DNA from: JBOGOC01 sp050747525 | GTDB lineage: Bacteria; Acidobacteriota; Polarisedimenticolia; JACPZX01; DASXTC01 | Assembly: GCA_050747525.1 (NCBI GenBank) | Contig: JBOGOC010000025.1 | Location: forward strand, 62,001 to 126,000 | Direction: 5' to 3' | Length of the DNA stretch: 64,000 nucleotides | In this document: positions 17,518-25,585 of the stretch, in pieces | How positions within the stretch are numbered: position 1 is the stretch's first letter | Layout: every line of letters begins with the position of its first letter | Program-made: the position numbers and the translations under genes | The notes under the pieces: generated by a model | Database searches by the model: none | What the model saw: the letters and a program-made list of their open reading frames with translations, nothing else | What the model was told of the DNA's origin: nothing

Positions 17518-18010
17518 TGCGGGTCGTTGTGGCAGTCATCACTGTCCTCGGGCTTGGTTTGACGGCGGTCGCTCAGACGGGGGGCCTGAAACGGTGGACC
17601 TCGTGCGGCTCGCGGAGGCGTTTCGGCTGAAGCCGGCGGTTCAGGGTTCGGTGTGGCCGGGCTGGGAGGCGACGCCATTCCCCGTGCTGCTGGTCGGTCC
17701 CGAGCGTGAGTTTCTGGTGGGGTACCCGAGGACACCGCCGGGGTTCGCCGACGCTGGATACTCGGGCATTCTGCACACTCCGATTTCGACTCGGGCTCGC
17801 CAGCTCCAGCCGGACCTGCTGGCAACGTTTCCGGCCTTCGGACCCCCGTCGGTCGTCGTGGTCGGCCGCGCCGAGGCACTTGAAAGAGATGTTCTTCATC
17901 GAGAACTACCCGAAGTGAGGCGCCGCGCCGTCCTTCCTGTGCTGCTCGGCACGGAGGGTTGGACAGTGGTACTGTGCGGATTGAGCGCCCGCCTGTCGCC
18001 GGGGATGTGA
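17518..18010 (+). pseudogene. Frameshifted remnant of a secreted protein gene
   Basis: An ATG at 17518 with GGAGG just upstream opens a convincing signal peptide (MRVVVAVITVLGLGLTAVAQ), but that frame soon ends. At a run of six G (17579-17584) the next frame takes over and reads smoothly as PETVDLVRLAEAFRLKPAV, FPVLLVGPEREFLVGYP and FPAFGPPSVVVVGRAEA up to about 17880. Beyond that point the sequence loses protein-like character and a neighbouring frame carries HLKEMFFIENYPK before a stop at 17918. The picture is a secreted protein gene with a 1-nt frameshift and a decayed or truncated 3' end. I do not recognise the family with confidence. Confidence 0.5.
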
Positions 18011-18084
18011 CCGATTGAGGCGGCGGGATAGGAGGGCCTGACGTTGCCTCAGGCAGCAAAGGATCTCTGTTCGGGGAGGAGGTC

Positions 18085-19227
18085 ATGATCTCGCGCCGCC
18101 ACGCGCTGCGCAGCGCGGCGCAGCTGGCCGCGGTTTCGCTCGTTCCACGCACGCTCGCGGAGGCTGCCACCGCCACGCCGCCCGCGCCGTTTCTGAACCT
18201 GCTGGAGCTCGAAGCGCTGGCCAGGGGAAGGATGGACCCCATGGCCTGGGAGTATTTCGACAGCGGGAACGCCGACGACATCACCCTGCGGTGGAACCGC
18301 GAGGCCTTCGAGCGGATGGGTCTGCGTCCCCGCTTCCTGGGCGACCTCTCCACGCTGACCACCGGCATACGGCTCCTCGGACAGGAGCTCGCCTTCCCCA
18401 TCCTGATCGCCCCGGCTGCGTTCCATCGCGTGATCCATCCGGATGGGGAGATCGCGGTCGTCCGTGGAGCGGAGGCGGGCAGGACGACCATGGTCGTCAG
18501 CAGCGCATCAACGACGCCGATCGAGGACGTCGCCAGGGCCTCCCGCACGCCGCTCTGGTTCCAGCTCTACGTGGACAAGGACCGCGGCTTCACGCGTGAG
18601 CAGGTGCGCCGGGCCACGGACGCCGGGTGTCGCGTGCTCTGTGTCACCATCGACTCCCCGAGCTTCGGCCCACGGAACCGCCCGGAGCGCGTCGGCTTCG
18701 CCCTGCCCAAGGGTCTCGGCACCCCGCATTTCCGACCAGGGGAGAAGGGGGTCCTCTCTGAAGGAAAGCCGGTGACGTGGAACGACATCGACCGGCTGCG
18801 ATCGATCACCACGGTCCCCGTCATCCTGAAGGGGATCCTCCATCCAACTGACGCTGCCGAAGCCGCCCGCCGCAAGGTGGACGCCATCATCGTGTCGAAC
18901 CACGGTGCCCGCAACCTGGACACGAGCGTGGCCAGCCTCGACGCCCTGCCGGACGTGGTTGCGGCCGTGGATGGACGGTGTCCCGTCCTGATGGATGGCG
19001 GCGTGCGGCGCGGCACCGACGTCGTCAAGGCGCTCGCCCTGGGCGCCAGCGCCGTCCTGATAGGCCGGCCGTACCTCTACGGCCTGAGCGTCGACGGAGC
19101 GGCCGGCGTGACGCGCGTCCTGGAGATCCTGCAGCGCGAGTTCGCCATGGCGATGGCCTTGGCCGGCCAGGTCGATCCGGCGCGCGTCAACGCGGACATC
19201 CTCTGGCGTCCGCCATGCCAGGCATGA
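18085..19227 (+). CDS. FMN-dependent alpha-hydroxy-acid oxidase/dehydrogenase with Tat signal
   Basis: A 380-residue member of the lactate/glycolate oxidase family that oxidises 2-hydroxy acids to 2-oxo acids using FMN. Family stretches are WEYFDSGNADDITLRWNRE, ILIAPAAFHRVIHPDGE, WFQLYVDKDRGFT, VILKGILHPTDAAEAA, the active-site SNHGARNLDTS (catalytic His; relatives usually have SNHGGRQLD) and MDGGVRRGTDVVKALALGA. The N-terminus MISRRHALRSAAQLAAVSLV reads as a twin-arginine signal, so it is probably exported folded with FMN bound. A strong GGAGGAGG precedes the ATG. Substrate and electron acceptor are unknown. Confidence 0.88.
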   Translation: MISRRHALRSAAQLAAVSLVPRTLAEAATATPPAPFLNLLELEALARGRMDPMAWEYFDSGNADDITLRWNREAFERMGLRPRFLGDLSTLTTGIRLLGQELAFPILIAPAAFHRVIHPDGEIAVVRGAEAGRTTMVVSSASTTPIEDVARASRTPLWFQLYVDKDRGFTREQVRRATDAGCRVLCVTIDSPSFGPRNRPERVGFALPKGLGTPHFRPGEKGVLSEGKPVTWNDIDRLRSITTVPVILKGILHPTDAAEAARRKVDAIIVSNHGARNLDTSVASLDALPDVVAAVDGRCPVLMDGGVRRGTDVVKALALGASAVLIGRPYLYGLSVDGAAGVTRVLEILQREFAMAMALAGQVDPARVNADILWRPPCQA

Positions 19228-19237
19228 AGGAGGTCAG

Positions 19238-19957
19238 TCAGTTCGGCTCGGGCATCTTGGCGCGCAGCAGGTTCATCGTCCGGCCGTCGGGGGTCCCGCC
19301 CAGCTCGCGCTGGCGGCGCACCTTCTCCCACGCGCCACGGTAGTCGCCGTTCGCGTACAGAGCCTTGCCCCACTGCTCCAGGATGTAGTCGTTACCCGGG
19401 GCCATCTCGCTGGCACGCTGCAACAGTTCCTTTGAGCGCGCGCGGTAGCGCGACCTGACCTCGGCCGTGAGCGTGCCGTCCGCGGCCGCGCACAGGGCGT
19501 AGTGAGCGCCGATGTCGGCCAGCGTGATGGGACGCGAGAGGTTCAGACTGAGGGCGCGCTCCCCCATCTTGACGGCGTCGCAGTCGCGCCCGCGCTCGTG
19601 CAGGACGATGGCGAATCCGTGGAACGCGTAGGGATTGTTCGGATCCAGAAGCCACCCTTGGTTGAAGCGCCGCATCGCCATCCGGTCGTCCCCGCCCCGG
19701 AAGTCTCGGGCGCCCTCCTCCACGTAGCTCTCGCTGGCCTTCCTGCGGCTGCCGAACCCCTGCGTGGCCGCCGCGATGAACTTGTCGTCCGCCGCGGCCG
19801 TCGCCGGGTCCATGCTCCGGTCGACCCCGCCGTACATGGGAAGCTGATCGATGCTCTTCTTCCACGGAGTTCCCGCCGCGAACGCGGGCAGGACCGCCGC
19901 CAGCACCAGCGCGGCGCAGGCCAGCCTCCGCGCGCTCCTCGGGATTCTCCTCATCAT
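19238..19957 (-). CDS. Secreted TPR-repeat protein
   Basis: The 239-residue product starts at the ATG at 19957, preceded by AGGAG at good spacing, and has a signal peptide (LACAALVLAAVLPAFAAG). The mature part holds TPR-like helices: YVEEGARDFRGGDDRMAMRRF with NQGWLLDPNNPYAFHGFAIV, and LLQRASEMAPGNDYILEQWG with KALYANGDYRGAWEKVRRQR. It is probably a periplasmic scaffold or adaptor of unknown partner. It is convergent with the FMN oxidase gene, 10 bp apart. Confidence 0.8.
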   Translation of the reverse strand: MMRRIPRSARRLACAALVLAAVLPAFAAGTPWKKSIDQLPMYGGVDRSMDPATAAADDKFIAAATQGFGSRRKASESYVEEGARDFRGGDDRMAMRRFNQGWLLDPNNPYAFHGFAIVLHERGRDCDAVKMGERALSLNLSRPITLADIGAHYALCAAADGTLTAEVRSRYRARSKELLQRASEMAPGNDYILEQWGKALYANGDYRGAWEKVRRQRELGGTPDGRTMNLLRAKMPEPN

Positions 19958-20083
19958 CTTGCTCCTCTGCAAAGTTGGTCTCAGCGGGACTGACAGCGCG
20001 GCGCGCCAGAGGACAGAGGCACGTGCGGCCCTCAATCTCGTTCCGCGACGAGCGGGGAGCAAGCCGCGAAACCGGGCGGCCCG

Positions 20084-20422
20084 TCAGTCTTCCGCGGGCC
20101 CCCGCCTCGATCTCTTGAGGGTGCCGTGGCGCTTCTTCGATTCGATACGCTTCCGCTTGGCCGAGGCGGGCGTGCGCGTGGGGACGCGCGGGGCACGGCG
20201 GCGGCGCCGCTCGGCCAGGCGGCGGGCGAGCCGCTCGACGGCGACGGCGCGGTTCTGGTGCTGAGAGCGCCTCTCGGTGGCCAACACCACGATGCCGGTG
20301 GGGATGTGCCGCAGGCGCACAGCGGACTCGCGGCGATTCCGGTGCTGGCCTCCCGGCCCGGACGCCCGGAAGGTGGTCACCTCGCACTCTGCAAGCAGAC
20401 GATCGATCGCCTCGGGGGTCAT
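20084..20422 (-). CDS. Release-factor-like protein with GGQ motif (ArfB/peptidyl-tRNA hydrolase type)
   Basis: The 112-residue product carries the catalytic GGQ loop in ASGPGGQHRNRRESAVRL and a strongly basic C-terminal tail (RRRRRAPRVPTRTPASAKRK). It lacks the stop-codon recognition domains of RF1/RF2. Proteins of this build hydrolyse peptidyl-tRNA on stalled ribosomes, the basic tail entering the empty mRNA channel. The residues after GGQ (HRNR rather than the usual HVNK) place it in a divergent subgroup whose activity is not established. Confidence 0.8.
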   Translation of the reverse strand: MTPEAIDRLLAECEVTTFRASGPGGQHRNRRESAVRLRHIPTGIVVLATERRSQHQNRAVAVERLARRLAERRRRRAPRVPTRTPASAKRKRIESKKRHGTLKRSRRGPAED

Positions 20423-20508
20423 GCCGCCGCGCCTCCTGCCCCACCATGCCGCCGAAATGGCGGCCGGTCAAGAAATAGGGACGAGCCGCCCTGCGTTACC
20501 CTCAAAGC

Positions 20509-21192
20509 ATGCACATCCTGGAGCTGTGGCGTTATCCGGTGAAGTCGATGGCGGGCGAGCCGCTCCAGGAGGCCGACCTGCGCGAGGATGGCATCCTCGG
20601 AGATCGCCTGGTGCACGTGCGTGGCCCGAACCAGCGGGTCGTGACGTCGCGCAACAGACCCCTGCTGCTCGGACACAAGGCCGTGCTGGGCCCGGCCGGC
20701 GAGGCGCTCGTGGACGGGCTTCCGTGGGACACGCCCGAGGTGCAGGCTCTCGTGGAGGCCGCGGCTGGCGCGGGGGCGAGGCTCCACCGCAACGACGACG
20801 GCCGCGGCCGTCGCTTCGACGTCCTGCCGCTGCTGGTGGCCACCGACGGCGCCGTGGCGGCCCTGGGTGAGGATCGCCGCAGGCTGCGCCCCAACATCCT
20901 GCTGGGCGGGGTCGCCGGGCTTGCCGAGCGCGGCTGGGAAGGAAAATGGCTGCGGGCCGGGGAGGCCGTGATCGGCATGGTCAACCTGCGCGAGCGATGC
21001 GTGATGACCACCTTCGATCCCGACACCCTCGCCCAGGACGTGGGGGTGCTGCAGCGCATCCGCAGCCGGTTCGGGGGGACCATGGCGCTCGACTCCCTTA
21101 TCGTGCGCCCGGGCAGGCTGCGCGTGGGCGATCCCGTCCAGGTCATCGATCCGCCTGAAGGGGGTTGGCAAACCCCGCCCGGCGGCCCATAA
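20509..21192 (+). CDS. MOSC domain protein
   Basis: The 227-residue product starts MHILELWRYPVKSMAGEPLQ, the MOSC N-terminal beta-barrel signature, and has DGILGDRLVHVRGP and a C-terminal half with RPNILLGG, RCVMTTFDPDTL and VRPGRLRVGDPVQVID. MOSC proteins relate to molybdenum-cofactor sulfurase C-termini and mARC, and handle sulfur or molybdenum cofactor. The Cys in RCVMTT is in the position of the conserved cysteine of the superfamily. A promoter for the next gene overlaps its 3' end. Confidence 0.85.
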   Translation: MHILELWRYPVKSMAGEPLQEADLREDGILGDRLVHVRGPNQRVVTSRNRPLLLGHKAVLGPAGEALVDGLPWDTPEVQALVEAAAGAGARLHRNDDGRGRRFDVLPLLVATDGAVAALGEDRRRLRPNILLGGVAGLAERGWEGKWLRAGEAVIGMVNLRERCVMTTFDPDTLAQDVGVLQRIRSRFGGTMALDSLIVRPGRLRVGDPVQVIDPPEGGWQTPPGGP

Positions 21193-21193
21193 T
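21165..21193 (+). promoter_or_regulatory. Probable promoter of the lysine 6-transaminase operon
   Basis: TTGGCA at 21165-21170, a 17-bp spacer, then CATAAT at 21188-21193: one mismatch to consensus in each hexamer with optimal spacing. It lies across the end of the MOSC gene. Transcription would start near 21200 and leave a leader of roughly 150 nt. Confidence 0.6.
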
Positions 21194-21203
21194 GTAAGGA
21201 ATC

Positions 21204-21269
21204 ATGACAGCCCTTCTGCTCATCACCATGGGGCGCGCCGAATCCCACGATCCCCCACACCTCTCCTGA
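21204..21269 (+). CDS. Possible 21-residue leader peptide upstream of lat
   Basis: An ATG at 21204, preceded by AAGGA, opens a 21-codon frame (MTALLLITMGRAESHDPPHLS) ending in TGA at 21267-21269. It starts only a few bases after the predicted transcription start and ends 79 bp before lat. Its MTALL start recalls attenuation leaders, but it has no lysine codons and I see no clear terminator/antiterminator pair after it. It may be only a chance small frame. Confidence 0.3.
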   Translation: MTALLLITMGRAESHDPPHLS

Positions 21270-21348
21270 CCCTCGCCGTTCGCTTCCGCCCGCTCACGTC
21301 CGATTCCAGGCACCGTAACGGTCATTTCCGGAGCACAGGAGAGATCCC

Positions 21349-22692
21349 ATGCAGACGCCCGACCAGGCGATGGAAACGCTCAAGAAATACATGCTGGTGG
21401 ACGGGTTCGACGTCATGATCGACTTCGAGAAGAGCCGGGGCAACACGGTCGTGGATGCCCGCACCGGCCGCGCTCACCTGGACATGTTCTCCATGGTGGC
21501 CAGCCAGCCTCTGGGGCTGAACCATCCGAAGATGCTGGAAGAAGGCTTCGAGCGGCGCATCGGCCGCGTGGCCGTGCACAACACCACCAACTCCGACATC
21601 TACAACGCCGACGTCGCGGAGTTCGTGGACACCTTCATGACACTGGCCGCCCCCGCGTCCATGAAGCACCTGTTCCTGGTGGCGGGCGGGTCGCTGGGCA
21701 TCGAGAACGCTCTGAAGATCGCGTTCGACTGGAAGGTCCGCAAGAACTTCAAGAAGGGCTACAAGGAAGAGAAGGGGCAGCAGGTCCTTCACTTCAAGGA
21801 GTGCTTCCACGGCCGGTCGGGCTACACGCTGTCGATGACCAACACCGACCCCTCCAAGACGAAGTACTTCCCCAAGTTCGACTGGCCGCGCATCGTCAAT
21901 CCCAAGGTCTCCTTCCCGCTCGAAGGGCAGAACCTGCGCGACGTCGAGAAGGTGGAAGCCGAGGCGCTGGCCCAGATCAAGCAGGCCCTGCACGATCGGC
22001 GCGACGATATCGCGGCTCTCATCGTCGAGCCGATCCAGGGCGAAGGCGGCGACAATCATTTCCGCGGCGAGTTCCTGCGCGCGCTGCGGCAGGTGTGTGA
22101 CGAGTCGGAGGTGTTCTTCATCCTGGACGAGGTGCAGACCGGCGTGGCGCTCACCGGAAAGATGTGGGCCTACCAGCACTTCGGCTTCGAGCCCGACGCC
22201 ATCGCCTTCGGCAAGAAGACCCAGGTATGCGGCTGCATGGTGTCGGCGCGCGTGGACGAGGTGGAGAACAACTGCTTCGTGGAGTCGTCCCGCATCAATT
22301 CCACGTGGGGCGGCAACACCGTGGACATGGTCCGCGCGGCGCGCTACTTCCGCATCATCCACGACGACCGGCTGGTGCAGCGCGTGGCGGACATGGGCGG
22401 TCCCGCCCTGGCGCTGCTGCGCGGACTGCAGCAGGAGCTTCCCGGCCTGTTCACCAACGCCCGAGGGCGAGGGCTGTTCATGGCCATCGACGTCGTGGAC
22501 CCGGCGCAGCGCCCAGCGCTCATGAAGCAGGTGTGGAGCGACGGGCTGCTGATCCTGCCTTCCGGCAGCCGGACCGTGCGCTTCCGGCCGAGCCTGATCA
22601 CCACGCTGGAGGAGATCCGTCAGGCCGTGGAGATGCTGGCCCGGGCCGGCCGCCAGGTCCTCGGCGGCAAGCCGGCCACGGTCGCCGTCTGA
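21349..22692 (+). CDS. lat: L-lysine 6-transaminase
   Basis: A PLP-dependent class III aminotransferase of 447 residues that moves the epsilon-amino group of lysine to 2-oxoglutarate, giving aminoadipate semialdehyde. The LAT family shows clearly: MFSMVASQPLGLNHPKM, VAGGSLGIENALKIAFDWK, HFKECFHGRSGYTLSMTNTD, VEPIQGEGGDNHF, ILDEVQTGVALTGKMWAYQH, the PLP lysine in IAFGKKTQVCG, and SSRINSTWGGNTVDMVR. AGGAG precedes the ATG. It most likely serves lysine catabolism; a role in supplying a non-standard amino acid is possible but unsupported. Confidence 0.92.
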   Translation: MQTPDQAMETLKKYMLVDGFDVMIDFEKSRGNTVVDARTGRAHLDMFSMVASQPLGLNHPKMLEEGFERRIGRVAVHNTTNSDIYNADVAEFVDTFMTLAAPASMKHLFLVAGGSLGIENALKIAFDWKVRKNFKKGYKEEKGQQVLHFKECFHGRSGYTLSMTNTDPSKTKYFPKFDWPRIVNPKVSFPLEGQNLRDVEKVEAEALAQIKQALHDRRDDIAALIVEPIQGEGGDNHFRGEFLRALRQVCDESEVFFILDEVQTGVALTGKMWAYQHFGFEPDAIAFGKKTQVCGCMVSARVDEVENNCFVESSRINSTWGGNTVDMVRAARYFRIIHDDRLVQRVADMGGPALALLRGLQQELPGLFTNARGRGLFMAIDVVDPAQRPALMKQVWSDGLLILPSGSRTVRFRPSLITTLEEIRQAVEMLARAGRQVLGGKPATVAV

Positions 22693-24179
22693 GGCTCAAC
22701 CTCGCCGACCTTCTCGCCCACCAGGCGCCGCGGCGGGCTTCCGCCGCGGCGCTGGTGTGCGGGGACCGGCGGATTTCCTATGCCGAGCTGAGCCGCGGCG
22801 TGGGGCGGCTCGCCTCGGCCTTCGCCCGTCTGGGGCTGCGCCGCGGAGAGCATCTGGCCCTGATGCTCCCCAACGTCCCCGAGTTCTCTCTGGCCTACTT
22901 CGCGGCGCACACCCTGGGAGCCCCGGTGGTCCCCCTCAGCGTGCAGCTCATGCCCGAGGAGATCGCCTGGCACCTCGCCGACAGCGGCGCGGTCATGATG
23001 GTAGCGGCCGACGGCGTGCTCGAACGCGCGGCACAGGGGATCGAGCAGGCGGGGCATGCCGTGCGGCAGGTCGCAGCGTCGCGCCTCGAAGAGCTGCTCT
23101 CCGCCGAGCCGGAAGAAACGCCCATCGCGCCCACCGCCCCCGTGGACACGGCGGTCATCTTGTACACCTCGGGGACCACGGGCCGCCCCAAGGGGGCCGA
23201 GCTGACCCACGCCAACCTCCTGGGCAACGCCGAGGTGATGTCGGGGCCGATGCTCGGCCTGGACCACGAGACTATCGCCCTGTGCGCCCTCCCCCTGTTC
23301 CACAGCTTCGGCCAGACGGTGGCGCACAACGCCGTGCTGCTCCGCGGCGGGACCGTGGTGCTCCTGCCGCGCTTCGAGGAGCAGGCCGCCGTCGAGGCGA
23401 TCGAACGCCACGCGATCACCTTCTTCGCGGGGGTCCCCACCATGTACATCGCGCTGCGGCGCGCGGCGGCGGCGAGCGGCACGCGGCTGTCCGGGCTGAG
23501 GCACTGCATCTCGGGTGGGGCCCCCATGCCGGTGGAGGTGCTGCGCGGGTTCGACGCGGAGCACGGCGTGGACATCCGCGAGAGCTACGGACTGTCGGAG
23601 ACCTCGCCGGTGGCCAGCCTCAACGTGCTGGACAGTCCCAAGCGGCCCGGGTCGATCGGCGTGCCGATCGAGGGCGTGCAGTTCCGCCTGGCCGCGGACG
23701 ACGGCACCCTGATCGACGAGCCGATGCGCCGCGGAGAGATCCTCATCCAGGGCCCCAATGTCATGAAGGGGTACCACGGCCGCCCCGAGGCGACCGCCGA
23801 GACGATCGTGGACGGCTGGCTGCGCACCGGCGACATCGCGCACCGCGACGCCGACGGGTACTACTACATCGTGGACCGCCGCAAGGACATGATCCTGCGC
23901 GGAGGCTACAACGTCTATCCGCGCGAGGTGGAGGAGGTCCTCTACCGGCACCCCGGCGTGGCGGAGGCGGCCGTGGTGGGGGTGCCCGACCCCGAGGTGG
24001 GCGAGGAGGTCAAGGCCGTCGTGGTCCTGCGCGAAGGGACCGCGGCCGGCTCCCGCGAGATCCTCGAGCACTGCCGGGCCCATCTGGCCGCCTACAAGTG
24101 CCCCCGGCAGGTCGAGTTCCGCGACGCCCTGCCGAAGGGGCCCAGCGGCAAGATACTCAAGCGGTCCCTGCGCGGCTGA
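22689..24179 (+). CDS. Class I AMP-forming acyl-CoA synthetase, apparent CTG start
   Basis: The product of about 496 residues belongs to the acyl-CoA synthetase/long-chain fatty acid ligase group. It has the ATP motif ILYTSGTTGRPKGAELTH, YGLSETSPVASLN, GWLRTGDIAHRDADGYYYIV, DRRKDMILRGGYNVYPREVE and the C-terminal catalytic lysine in LPKGPSGKILKRSLRG. The reading frame overlaps lat and has no ATG, GTG or TTG near the conserved N-terminus (LNLADLLAHQAPRRASAA). A CTG at 22689 overlaps the lat TGA as CTGA, mimicking the common ATGA coupling, so I place the start there. The substrate cannot be read. Confidence 0.85.
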   Translation: MRLNLADLLAHQAPRRASAAALVCGDRRISYAELSRGVGRLASAFARLGLRRGEHLALMLPNVPEFSLAYFAAHTLGAPVVPLSVQLMPEEIAWHLADSGAVMMVAADGVLERAAQGIEQAGHAVRQVAASRLEELLSAEPEETPIAPTAPVDTAVILYTSGTTGRPKGAELTHANLLGNAEVMSGPMLGLDHETIALCALPLFHSFGQTVAHNAVLLRGGTVVLLPRFEEQAAVEAIERHAITFFAGVPTMYIALRRAAAASGTRLSGLRHCISGGAPMPVEVLRGFDAEHGVDIRESYGLSETSPVASLNVLDSPKRPGSIGVPIEGVQFRLAADDGTLIDEPMRRGEILIQGPNVMKGYHGRPEATAETIVDGWLRTGDIAHRDADGYYYIVDRRKDMILRGGYNVYPREVEEVLYRHPGVAEAAVVGVPDPEVGEEVKAVVVLREGTAAGSREILEHCRAHLAAYKCPRQVEFRDALPKGPSGKILKRSLRG

Positions 24180-24207
24180 GATAGAGTGACCCCTTCTCGG
24201 AGGCCGG

Positions 24208-25566
24208 ATGCCGGAGATCGGGTTCCACGGGGGCGCAGGGACGGTGACCGGGTCGCGCTATCTCGTCAGCTCGGGCGACGACCGCGTCCTGGTGGACTGC
24301 GGGATGTTCCAGGGACTGAAGGAGCTTCGCCAGAAGAACTGGGAGCCCTGTCCCTTCCCGGCCTCATCGGTCCCGTTCGTCGTCCTGACGCACACGCACA
24401 TCGATCACATCGGCATGCTCCCCCGTCTCGTGCGTGAGGGGTTCAGTGGCGCCGTGGTGTGCACGCCCGCCACGCGCGAGCTGGCCGAGCTCATGCTGCT
24501 CGACGCGGCCCACCTTCAGGAAGAGGACGCGGAGTTCCTCAACCGCAAGAAGATCAGCAAGCACGCCCCCGCCCTGCCGCTGTTCGACACCGCGGATGCC
24601 CGCGCCTCGCTCGAGCTGTTCGTCACCCGTCCCTACGAGTCGTGGACCGATCTGATGGAGGGCGTCTCGTTCCGATTCCTCAACGCGGGGCACCTGCTGG
24701 GCTCGGCCATGGTGCAGATGCGCGTGGAGGGAACGTCGATCCTGTTCTCCGGAGATCTGGGGCGCGACGGCACGCCGCTCACGCCCGACCCCGAGCCTCC
24801 GCCCGCTTCGGACTGGATGGTCATGGAATCCACCTATGGCGACCGGGTGCATCCGCCCGAGGACCTGTTCGACCAGATCGAGCGCGTGGTGAAGGACACG
24901 CTGCGCCGGCGGGGGATCGTCGTGGCGCCTGCCTTCGCCGTGGGACGGTCCCAGCAGCTGGTGCACGTCCTGAACCGCCTGATGGAGGAGGGCCGCCTTC
25001 CGTGGCTGCCGATCCATCTGGACAGCCCGATGGCGGCCGACGCCACCGACATCTACCGCCGCTACCCTCAGGAGCACGAGGCCGGGGCCGGCCTCACCGC
25101 GCGCAACCTGACCCTGCACCGCACCGTGCAGGAGTCGCGTGCGCTGAACAGCTTCGAGGGGCCCGGCTTCATCATCTCCTCGAGCGGGATGCTCACGGGC
25201 GGGCGCGTGCTGCATCACCTGCGCCGCCTGCTCCCTGATCCGCGCCACACGGTGATGCTGACCGGCTTCCAGGCGGCCGGCACCCGGGGACGCGCCCTGC
25301 AGGAGGGGGCGCGCATGCTGAGGATCCACGGAGAGGACGTGCCGGTGCGGGCGGCCGTGACCAGTGTGCACGGCTTCTCGGGCCACGTGGACTGCGAGGA
25401 GGCGGTGCGGTGGCTGCGCCGCGCCCCGAAGCCGCCGCGCCAGGTCTTCCTGACCCACGGGGAGCCCGAAGCCTCGGCCGCCCTGGCGGCCCGCATCACG
25501 CGTGATTTGGGCTGGAAGACGCTCGTACCCAGCCTGGGCGAAGTGGCCCGGCTCACCACACCCTGA
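24208..25566 (+). CDS. MBL-fold beta-CASP RNA exonuclease/endonuclease
   Basis: The 452-residue product is a metallo-beta-lactamase with a beta-CASP insertion, a group that processes RNA. Metal ligands are in LTHTHIDHIG and NAGHLLGSA and LFSGDLGRDGTP; the beta-CASP part includes MESTYGDRVHP, APAFAVGRSQQLVH, ISSSGMLTGGRVLHHL and the C-terminal HGFSGHVDCEEAVRWL with LTHGEPEAS. GGAGG precedes the ATG. It is 28 bp downstream of the acyl-CoA synthetase gene. Confidence 0.9.
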   Translation: MPEIGFHGGAGTVTGSRYLVSSGDDRVLVDCGMFQGLKELRQKNWEPCPFPASSVPFVVLTHTHIDHIGMLPRLVREGFSGAVVCTPATRELAELMLLDAAHLQEEDAEFLNRKKISKHAPALPLFDTADARASLELFVTRPYESWTDLMEGVSFRFLNAGHLLGSAMVQMRVEGTSILFSGDLGRDGTPLTPDPEPPPASDWMVMESTYGDRVHPPEDLFDQIERVVKDTLRRRGIVVAPAFAVGRSQQLVHVLNRLMEEGRLPWLPIHLDSPMAADATDIYRRYPQEHEAGAGLTARNLTLHRTVQESRALNSFEGPGFIISSSGMLTGGRVLHHLRRLLPDPRHTVMLTGFQAAGTRGRALQEGARMLRIHGEDVPVRAAVTSVHGFSGHVDCEEAVRWLRRAPKPPRQVFLTHGEPEASAALAARITRDLGWKTLVPSLGEVARLTTP

Positions 25567-25585
25567 CCGACACAGGAGAGACCGC

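Noticed and set aside
21349..22692. Lysine 6-transaminase as a precursor-supply gene for the NRPS
   Set aside because: It lies more than 22 kb away in another operon, and none of the readable A-domain codes calls for aminoadipate or pipecolate.
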